13,146 nucleotides of DNA from assembly GCA_018500045.2 (NCBI GenBank), contig JAHBAQ020000044.1, forward strand, positions 1 to 13,146, written 5' to 3'. Below, in pieces: positions 1-5,503 of the stretch (its first letter is position 1; each line of letters opens with the position of its first letter). A model generated the notes under the pieces. It made no database searches, had not been told where the DNA came from, and worked only from the letters and a program-made list of their open reading frames with translations. The position numbers were made by a program, and so were the translations under genes. The stretch is from Candidatus Shapirobacteria bacterium. GTDB lineage: Bacteria > Patescibacteriota > Microgenomatia > UBA12405.

Positions 1-249
1 ATAAGAGACAGTAAATATCGTGACTTATTTGTTGTATATTTATCAGACGCAGCGAAGAAACCAATTTCTTCGGAAGTGTTAGTTTCTATTCTGGCTGCCG
101 GTATTAAAAGTGGTGAACTAAAGACTGATATAAATGCGAAAACAATGGAGATGTCTTTGTTTTGGATGACAGCGATGGTGTCGTTAAATCTAAAATCTGT
201 TGAAACAGATGAAATTAAAAAAATTGTTTTAAAAGGAATTATCGCGTAA
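1..249 (+). CDS. C-terminal fragment of a probable TetR-family transcriptional regulator (5' end outside window)
   Basis: The reading frame is open from base 1 to a TAA at 247-249 and gives 82 residues with no start, so the gene begins upstream of the window. The fragment is helical. It contains ILAAGIKSGELKTDINAKTM followed by a hydrophobic helix (SLFWMTAMVSL), then a charged stretch and a last helix (EIKKIVLKGI). A helix-turn element reading 'GIxSGELxxDIxAxxM' near the C-terminus is typical of the ligand-binding/dimerisation domain of TetR regulators. The DNA-binding domain, which would settle the assignment, is not in the window. The gene converges on the - strand operon with a gap of only two bases. 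The family call is inference from the C-terminal pattern alone; another all-helical protein remains possible. Confidence 0.5.
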   Translation: MRDSKYRDLFVVYLSDAAKKPISSEVLVSILAAGIKSGELKTDINAKTMEMSLFWMTAMVSLNLKSVETDEIKKIVLKGIIA

Positions 250-251
250 CG

Positions 252-440
252 TTATTTAGTGTCTGATGGTCTCGGAGTGATAGTGGCTGGCGGTGTAGGT
301 AAAACTAGTGGGGTTTGTTCCAGTCGTTTAAGGACACTCCAATCAATACTTTTGTAGTAGATAAAACCTACAATACCAAGTAATAGAAAAAGGATTAAAA
401 GTATAGTCATACCGATTGGGTCTTTTTGATTTTCTGTCAT
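252..440 (-). CDS. Small single-pass membrane protein with Pro/Thr-rich tail (hypothetical)
   Basis: This 62-residue protein has a short polar N-terminus (MTENQKDPIG), one hydrophobic segment at about residues 11-29 (MTILLILFLLLGIVGFIYY), a short charged linker and a Pro/Thr-rich tail (LVLPTPPATITPRP). That composition suggests an extracytoplasmic linker-like tail, although topology is not certain. It is the last gene of the - strand operon and starts two bases after the stop of the solute-binding protein, so it is probably translated by coupling or re-initiation. There is no Shine-Dalgarno sequence before its ATG. No family is recognised. Its tight placement and start-to-stop spacing make it a credible gene rather than a chance ORF. 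Confidence 0.6.
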   Translation of the reverse strand: MTENQKDPIGMTILLILFLLLGIVGFIYYKSIDWSVLKRLEQTPLVLPTPPATITPRPSDTK

Positions 441-442
441 AA

Positions 443-1774
443 TTATTTTGATCTGGTAATAGTATAAACGGTTGGATAGTAAAGGAAAATAGCTGGAGAT
501 TCTTCAAGGAGATATGTCTGGAAGTCTTGATAAAGGGCTTTTCTTTCGATTTGGTCGGTTAATTGACGGCCTTCTTCTAGAATTTTGTCTATTCTAGGGT
601 TATTTAGTTTGGTGATATTGGTGTTTGTTTGGGTTGAATGCCAAAAAAGATATTGGTCGGGATCGTTGGTAATAGCACCATAAGTGAGTAGAGTGTCGTA
701 GTTGTCGAAGTTTATTTGGTTTTCAATGGTGACGGAGACAGGAAAACCTAAAGTATTTTGCCAGGCAGTTTTAATTTCTTCTGCTAAAGGTAGTAAATTC
801 CGGTCATTGATACTTAGATTAATTTTTTCAATTTTTTCTTCGCCTAAAAGTTCTTTGGCTCGGCTACGATTGAGACTGTATTCTTTAACATTGGGGAAAT
901 AAGCCCAGGAATTGGGTGATATTGGTCCAAGACAGCGTTGATTTTTTTCACCTTTGGGAGTGGCATAGGCTAACGCTTGACGAATTTGTTTGCTGGATAT
1001 TTTTTGGGTGTTAATAAAAAGGGCGACATATTTTTCGTCGGTTTTGATTTCTTTGATAATTTTAGTTTTACCCCAATTACTCAGTTCAGGTGGCAGAGAA
1101 TTAATTTGGATAATATCAACATTACCTATTTTGTAAGCATTAATAACATCCTGTTGATCAAAATAAAAATGGTATTCAATAGAATTTTTGTGATTATCTT
1201 TTGGTTTTAAATTAATTGTTTTAATGTAACCTTCCTGATAAGTAATTTTGGTAACAGTGTAATCACCAAGACCGTCAAAATTGCTTTTAATCAGTGGTTG
1301 ACTGAGCGAGGCAAGTAATGGGGAAAATTTTGTCTCAGAACTAATTTTGACAGAATAATTTGACAGTGGAGTGATAGTTAGACCAGTGATTTGATAATTA
1401 ATATCGTAGGCGGTAAATTTTTTGCCGCTTGACCAATATACGTTGTCGTTTAAAGTAAAAACATAATCTTTGTTGTCGTTTTGTATTTCAAGCGATTTGA
1501 CTAACTTTGACAGCTCTGGTTTTTGGTTGTCAGAGAAAATAGCCAACCCTAAACTGATTTTTTGAGAAATTTCATCCGGTAAATCATCAATGGTATAACG
1601 ACCCTCGATACCAATTATTTGAGGGTGAAAAATAGGGAGATTATATAAAGAAATAAGTTGTTGGCGAAAAATAATGGTTGAAATTAATCCCAGAAAAAAG
1701 AAGCTGGAAATTATCCAGTGTTTTTTAAAATAGAGCCAGAGGAGTTCAATTTTAAAATGAAGTTTGGTAAGCAA
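443..1774 (-). CDS. Membrane-anchored extracellular solute-binding protein, family 5 (oligopeptide-binding type)
   Basis: The protein resembles SBP_bac_5 (OppA/DppA-like) proteins that capture peptides or other solutes outside the membrane. The family signature is visible as YVFTLNDNVYWSSGKKFTAYDI (about residues 103-125), which matches the usual 'FxLRxxxxWxDGxPxTAxDV' pattern. The C-terminal part holds an 'IRQALAYAT'-like helix and NDPDQYLFWHS. There is no lipobox. Instead one TM helix (about 19-36) anchors the N-terminus. Length is about 443 residues, shorter than the usual 500-550. Start choice: the first in-frame ATG (1858) would overlap secG by 82 bases and add 28 Tyr/His-rich residues unlike a signal. 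A TTG at 1774, two bases after the secG stop, gives a clean N-terminus and is preferred, although no ribosome-binding site supports either. No permease or ATPase gene lies nearby, so a role in transport is not shown. Confidence 0.8.
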   Translation of the reverse strand: MLTKLHFKIELLWLYFKKHWIISSFFFLGLISTIIFRQQLISLYNLPIFHPQIIGIEGRYTIDDLPDEISQKISLGLAIFSDNQKPELSKLVKSLEIQNDNKDYVFTLNDNVYWSSGKKFTAYDINYQITGLTITPLSNYSVKISSETKFSPLLASLSQPLIKSNFDGLGDYTVTKITYQEGYIKTINLKPKDNHKNSIEYHFYFDQQDVINAYKIGNVDIIQINSLPPELSNWGKTKIIKEIKTDEKYVALFINTQKISSKQIRQALAYATPKGEKNQRCLGPISPNSWAYFPNVKEYSLNRSRAKELLGEEKIEKINLSINDRNLLPLAEEIKTAWQNTLGFPVSVTIENQINFDNYDTLLTYGAITNDPDQYLFWHSTQTNTNITKLNNPRIDKILEEGRQLTDQIERKALYQDFQTYLLEESPAIFLYYPTVYTITRSK

Positions 1775-1776
1775 GT

Positions 1777-1989
1777 TTAAATGAGGGTTTGAATAACTGA
1801 CGAAATAAGAAATATGACAATAATGAAGATAGTGAAATTGAACATAATTTTTTCCCAACCACGTTTTTCCGGAACACTGCTAGCCATTAGGTTGGTTCTG
1901 GATTCAGATTCGCCATTTGATTGAAGAAAAATCAGTGCGGCAAGTCCGATTGATAAGATTATTTGGATTATAGTTAATGTGGTTTTCAT
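1777..1989 (-). CDS. secG: Preprotein translocase subunit SecG
   Basis: SecG is the small accessory subunit of the SecYEG channel and assists SecA-driven export across the cytoplasmic membrane. The 70-residue product has the family layout. TM1 is at about residues 4-22 (TIIQIILSIGLAALIFLQ), followed by a polar Ser/Gly/Glu loop. A conserved basic stretch EKRGWEKIMFNFT leads into TM2 at about 48-68. The usual glycine-rich cytoplasmic loop is replaced by SNGESESRTNLMASSVP, which is short and polar. The ATG overlaps the stop of the upstream 4-TM gene as ATGA, so the two are translationally coupled. The next gene starts two bases after the secG stop. Length and topology fit SecG well, and the family is recognised mainly from topology plus the RG-x-EK motif. 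Confidence 0.82.
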   Translation of the reverse strand: MKTTLTIIQIILSIGLAALIFLQSNGESESRTNLMASSVPEKRGWEKIMFNFTIFIIVIFLISSVIQTLI

Positions 1990-2402
1990 TTTTTAGCGGG
2001 TTTTTTAATAATTATAGTGAATAGGTTTAGGAAAAAACCTATAGTGAGTGATGTTACCAAAAAAGCCCAGAAATTAGTAAAGTTGAAAGGTGGAATAGTA
2101 AGGCCAAAAAAGACGTTTGAAGGTGAATGAATGTTAGATACATAAAAATCGCTAAAAACAAAAGCCGCTAAATAGAGTCCAACGGTATCGATGACGGCTC
2201 TGAATAGCCCTAAAGTTAATAAATTTATAGGAAAAAGAATTATTTTTAGGATTGGTTTTAAAATAACTTCAAAGATAGCTAAAATGAAGGCAGTTTTGAC
2301 GTAGGTCCAAGGAGTAATTTGAAAAGTTAAATTTTGCCAGAGTAAATTAGTGCAAACTAAAGAGAAAGAGAAAAGTAGAGTTAATCGTAATATTTTTTTC
2401 AT
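1986..2402 (-). CDS. Four-TM phage-holin-superfamily-IV-like membrane protein (PF04020 type)
   Basis: This 138-residue, very hydrophobic protein has about four membrane segments (about 4-24, 36-56, 62-85 and 108-132). The most telling part is LKPILKIILFPINLLTLGLF, which matches the family hallmark 'lnxxikPllxxltLPitllTLGLF' of the small 4-TM 'holin superfamily IV' proteins. Despite that name, members are widespread chromosomal membrane proteins whose role is unknown, and nothing here indicates phage origin. It overlaps both neighbours by four bases (ATGA at 2399-2402 and at 1986-1989), placing it firmly inside the operon between the transglutaminase-like protein and SecG. A lytic role is not supported because no lysin or phage gene is present. 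Confidence 0.75.
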   Translation of the reverse strand: MKKILRLTLLFSFSLVCTNLLWQNLTFQITPWTYVKTAFILAIFEVILKPILKIILFPINLLTLGLFRAVIDTVGLYLAAFVFSDFYVSNIHSPSNVFFGLTIPPFNFTNFWAFLVTSLTIGFFLNLFTIIIKKPAKK

Positions 2403-4165
2403 CTTTTATTTTTTTTGTGATTATTTATTATACCGCCAAAGCCAATTAAAGTAATGATTATGGAAATAATAATGACTATATTGATGATATAACTAGCGTT
2501 GTTAAGGCTAACCGAAGTATTAATATTATTATAACTTAAATTTATTTTTAGGCGGTAGTTTTGGGGTAAAAATGAATCTAACAATTTTTGTTTAGGTAAA
2601 TTTATTTTAGTGGTGGAAAGTGGGGGTAATTGGTAAATTTTCTCCTGAAGACTCAGACCATTTATTTGAATTTGTAGGTTGGTGATGGAGTAGAGGTTGG
2701 GGTTAATGATTTCTAGCTTTGGCGGTTGAAAAATACTATTGGAAACAGGTTTAACTTTGATAGGTAAAATATCGGCTTCGATTTCAGTTTTAGCAAATTC
2801 AACAGAAACGGTTTTTATATTTTGACTATTTTTGTAACCACCCGGTGGCAATGGATATTGACTGTTAAGGCCATGAAAGACGAAAGCGAAGTGGTTTGGG
2901 TCGAGGTCGGTAAAAAAATCAATACCATTGGTGGTTTTACCCCAAGTAGGATCCACAGATACCCAGGCTTTTTTGGTGGAATCGTAATATTGCGGCCAAG
3001 CGTGGAGAACATCGGTGTTAATATTAACAGGTTTAATTTTAATGTTATTGCTATAGGCAAAACCTTGGACTTCTCGAGCCGGAATACCTTTGATTCTGGC
3101 TAATGTAATAAAAAGATCTGAAAATTCAGTGCAGATAGCTTGATTGGGGTTTTGAATAATTAATGAGGCGCCTTGTCGAAATGAAGAGTCAATATTGTCA
3201 GTTTTATAACTGAGGGTTTTTACAACATAGTCATAAATATCTTTTGGGGTCTCGAGAGTTTGAGCAATTTGAATGAGATTGGAGTCGTCTGTTTCCCAAT
3301 AAATGTCTTTTTTAAGATAATTTTGTGGATTAATTTCAATGTGATGAGAATTAGTGTGGATAATTTTGGCTTGACCGGAAATATTAACTTCCAGATTTTG
3401 TCCTGGCTTTAATTGATATTCGGCTAAATGATTACCATCGTTGTCAATAAAAATATTATTTGGTATTGGTTCTATGGAAGTATAGGTAATTTTTTGCGAA
3501 TTAGTTTCCGGAGGAATAGTAATTTGGCTTGTTTTTTCTTGGGAATCAGTATTTTCTAAAAGATACTTAAATTTGAAATCAAAAAGCTGATAGTCACCAA
3601 AAATTAAAAGGATTTTTTGATTTTTTTGACTGCTGGTAAAAAATAATTGAGTTTCGTTATTTAAAGAGATTAAATTTTTTGGAGGAGAAGAGGAAAAAGA
3701 TAAACTGCCAAAAGAAGATGGCAAGTTAATGGTTGTTTCTGTCTGGTTTTGATTTTCTTGAGTTTGGTTTTCGGGTAAAGCGATTTCCCAGGTACTACCT
3801 TTGTGTTCAGCTAATGACGGAATATTATAATTTAGCCTAAATTTAGTAATTTGATCTTTACCTAAATTTGGTTGATTAAAAACCAAATTAATAATAGTAG
3901 ATTCACCTTGTTGGTTAATTTGTTTGATAATGTCACCAAAATTATCATTACCGGTAATGTTAGTTATTTTATTTGAAGATAAGGTTATTTGATATTCTTT
4001 GGGATAAATTTGAGAAAAATTGTTTTTGAGTTCAATATCTTGAATAACAGAGGCATTACCGGAAATGTCTATTTGATATTGGATTTTTTGAGAAACGGAA
4101 AATTCATCGGCAGCGTGAACTTTGGGGCAGAGAAAGAATAGAAGGAAAAAACTAATTAACCACAT
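2399..4165 (-). CDS. Secreted, membrane-anchored transglutaminase-like (papain-fold) protein
   Basis: The 588-residue protein starts with a signal peptide (residues 1-19: hydrophobic core WLISFFLLFFL, then a VHA-A cleavage-like site). Residues about 20-290 are beta-rich, with many Asn/Gln/Ser residues. The transglutaminase-like core lies at about 300-430. A cysteine is at 345 (AICTEFSDLF), a histidine at 388 (VLHAWPQYY) and an aspartate at 405 (WVSVDPTWG), the Cys-His-Asp triad of the TGc family. A second beta-domain follows, then a C-terminal TM helix at about 560-580 and a basic tail, so the enzyme domain should face the outside. Members of this superfamily act as proteases, peptide N-glycanases or protein cross-linkers; the substrate here cannot be told. 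It is the first gene of the five-gene operon and has its own promoter close to the ATG. Confidence 0.85.
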   Translation of the reverse strand: MWLISFFLLFFLCPKVHAADEFSVSQKIQYQIDISGNASVIQDIELKNNFSQIYPKEYQITLSSNKITNITGNDNFGDIIKQINQQGESTIINLVFNQPNLGKDQITKFRLNYNIPSLAEHKGSTWEIALPENQTQENQNQTETTINLPSSFGSLSFSSSPPKNLISLNNETQLFFTSSQKNQKILLIFGDYQLFDFKFKYLLENTDSQEKTSQITIPPETNSQKITYTSIEPIPNNIFIDNDGNHLAEYQLKPGQNLEVNISGQAKIIHTNSHHIEINPQNYLKKDIYWETDDSNLIQIAQTLETPKDIYDYVVKTLSYKTDNIDSSFRQGASLIIQNPNQAICTEFSDLFITLARIKGIPAREVQGFAYSNNIKIKPVNINTDVLHAWPQYYDSTKKAWVSVDPTWGKTTNGIDFFTDLDPNHFAFVFHGLNSQYPLPPGGYKNSQNIKTVSVEFAKTEIEADILPIKVKPVSNSIFQPPKLEIINPNLYSITNLQIQINGLSLQEKIYQLPPLSTTKINLPKQKLLDSFLPQNYRLKINLSYNNINTSVSLNNASYIINIVIIISIIITLIGFGGIINNHKKNKR

Positions 4166-4170
4166 GAGAT

Positions 4171-4191
4171 ATTTAAATATAACATTTAAAT
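4171..4191. repeat. Two copies of the palindrome ATTTAAAT in the divergent promoter region
   Basis: ATTTAAAT occurs at 4171-4178 and 4184-4191 (13-base offset), flanking and overlapping the -10 of the - strand operon. It could be an operator pair, or simply AT-rich promoter DNA. Confidence 0.35.
4176..4184 (-). promoter_or_regulatory. Extended -10 promoter element for the envelope operon
   Basis: On the - strand the sequence TGT-TATATT (extended TG motif plus five of six matches to TATAAT) ends 10 bases before the ATG at 4165. No good -35 is seen at 16-18 bases. The predicted start of transcription is about three or four bases before the ATG, so the mRNA would have almost no leader. Confidence 0.5.
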
Positions 4192-4198
4192 TGGTTTA

Positions 4199-4226
4199 TT
4201 GACTTCGGGTATTATTCGTGTAATAT
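4199..4226 (+). promoter_or_regulatory. lexA promoter (-35 TTGACT, 16-base spacer, -10 TAATAT)
   Basis: TTGACT (4199-4204, five of six to consensus) is followed after 16 bases by TAATAT (4221-4226, four of six). Only six bases separate the -10 from the ATG at 4233, so the first transcribed base would be the A of the start codon: a leaderless mRNA. The spacer holds a direct repeat, TTCGGGTA and TTCGTGTA, offset by 11 bases, which could be the LexA self-operator. Confidence 0.6.
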
Positions 4227-4232
4227 TGGTTT

Positions 4233-4859
4233 ATGGCAACAGTATTATATAAAAGACAAAAAGAAATTTTGGATTACATAAATAAAAATATTTGTGATTA
4301 TGGTTGTGCACCAACTTTAACGGAAATTGCTCAACATTTGGGGTTGTCTTCCCTATCGACGGTTCATGAACATTTGGCGGTGTTAGAAAAAAAAGGATTG
4401 ATTCGACGTTATCGGGGAGCAGTTCGAGGAATTGAATTATTGCAAAAAGAAACCGAAGAAATAGCTAAAGTAGCAACAATGATAGAATTACCAGTTTTGG
4501 GTTTTATTGCTTGTGGTGAACCAATTGAACCTTATACTGATCCTAATGCAACTTTAGCGGTGAATAGTAATTTAATTAAGCCGGGTGATAAGTCTTTTGT
4601 ACTTCAAGCCAAAGGTGATTCGATGATTGATGATGGAATATTGAGCGGTGATTATGTGGTAGTGAAGGAACAACGAAGTGCTTACAATGGCGATATCGTA
4701 GTGGCAGTGTTAAAAAATGGTTTTGCTACTTTAAAAAGATTTTATAAAGAGGCCAGCAGGATTCGACTTCAACCAGCTAATTCATCAATGTCACCAATTT
4801 ATGTCACTGATGTAGAAATTCGGGGTAAAGTAGTAGCAGTAATAAGACAATTCAATTAA
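4233..4859 (+). CDS. lexA: LexA-type SOS repressor (S24 self-cleaving)
   Basis: LexA represses DNA-damage genes and cleaves itself when RecA filaments form. The 208-residue protein has the full layout. An N-terminal winged helix-turn-helix lies at about 6-68 (recognition region APTLTEIAQHLGLSSLSTVHEHL). The S24 peptidase domain lies at about 85-207. The cleavage region is LGFIACGEPIEP, with the scissile bond predicted at Cys94-Gly95 instead of the usual Ala-Gly. The catalytic serine is Ser130 in AKGDSMIDDG and the general-base lysine is Lys168 in ATLKRF. Length matches typical LexA (about 200). The ATG has no ribosome-binding site and lies six bases after a -10 box. rsmI follows after five bases, probably in the same transcript. 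The gene is divergent from the envelope operon. Confidence 0.95.
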   Translation: MATVLYKRQKEILDYINKNICDYGCAPTLTEIAQHLGLSSLSTVHEHLAVLEKKGLIRRYRGAVRGIELLQKETEEIAKVATMIELPVLGFIACGEPIEPYTDPNATLAVNSNLIKPGDKSFVLQAKGDSMIDDGILSGDYVVVKEQRSAYNGDIVVAVLKNGFATLKRFYKEASRIRLQPANSSMSPIYVTDVEIRGKVVAVIRQFN

Positions 4860-4864
4860 TTAAA

Positions 4865-5503
4865 ATGTTATATATAATTGCCACACCAATCGGAAACTTG
4901 AAGGATATTACTTTGAGGGCGTTGGAGATTTTGGAAAATATAGAATATTTATTGTGTGAAGACACTCGAAACACGGGATTGTTAATGAATAATTTGGGAA
5001 TTAAAAATAAACCTAAATTAATTTCTTTTTATGATGAAGTGGAAGATCAAAAAATTCCGGAGATAATTAATTTACTGAAAGATAATAAAGAAGTTGGCTT
5101 AGTAACTGATGCCGGAACACCAGTAATTTCTGATCCTGGGTGGAGATTGATTAAAAAATGCCAATCTTTAGGTATAAATTATACAGCTTTGCCTGGGCCT
5201 TGTGCGGCGATCAATGGAGCGGTGTTATCAGGTTTGCCGGTGGGTCGATTTTGTTTTCTTGGATTTTTACCTAAAAAAGACGGCGAAAGAAAAAAGATTT
5301 TGGAAAAATATAAAGAAATTGATGGAGCTAAAATTGTTTACGAATCCCCTTTTAGGGTTGAGAAATTAGTCGAGCAAATAAAAAAAGTTTATGGGGAAGA
5401 GATCCAAATAAAGGTGGTTCGGGAAATGACCAAAAAATTTGAAGAAGTAATCACTGGTACCCCAAAAAGTTTAAAAGGCGAATTCGTAGTTATTTTTGGG
5501 TAA
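4865..5503 (+). CDS. rsmI: 16S rRNA (cytidine(1402)-2'-O)-methyltransferase RsmI, lacking the usual C-terminal domain
   Basis: RsmI uses SAM to methylate the ribose 2'-O of C1402 in the 16S rRNA decoding site. Tetrapyrrole-methylase-fold motifs are clear: ATPIGNLKDITLRALEIL (6-23), CEDTRNTGLL (31-40), TDAGTPVISDPG (81-92), LPGPCAAINGAVLSGLP (109-125) and FLGFLPKK (131-138). The product stops at 212 residues, just after the methylase fold (GEFVVIFG). The E. coli enzyme, of about 286 residues, has an extra C-terminal helical domain. The truncation looks natural: there is no frameshift, and the next gene begins on the other strand. It starts five bases after lexA with no Shine-Dalgarno sequence. 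Its last 14 bases overlap the 3' end of ppsA on the opposite strand. Confidence 0.92.
   Translation: MLYIIATPIGNLKDITLRALEILENIEYLLCEDTRNTGLLMNNLGIKNKPKLISFYDEVEDQKIPEIINLLKDNKEVGLVTDAGTPVISDPGWRLIKKCQSLGINYTALPGPCAAINGAVLSGLPVGRFCFLGFLPKKDGERKKILEKYKEIDGAKIVYESPFRVEKLVEQIKKVYGEEIQIKVVREMTKKFEEVITGTPKSLKGEFVVIFG

Noticed and set aside
1775..1858. Extended N-terminus of the solute-binding protein from ATG 1858
   Set aside because: It would overlap secG by 82 bases and place an odd Tyr/His-rich stretch before the TM anchor; TTG 1774 is a better fit, though not proven.
1986..2402. Prophage or lysis cassette suggested by the holin-like protein
   Set aside because: No endolysin, integrase, capsid or tail gene is nearby, and this 4-TM family is common in chromosomes.
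2815..3103. Open frames on both strands inside the transglutaminase-like gene
   Set aside because: They overlap the region encoding the catalytic triad, which fixes the true frame; no independent support.
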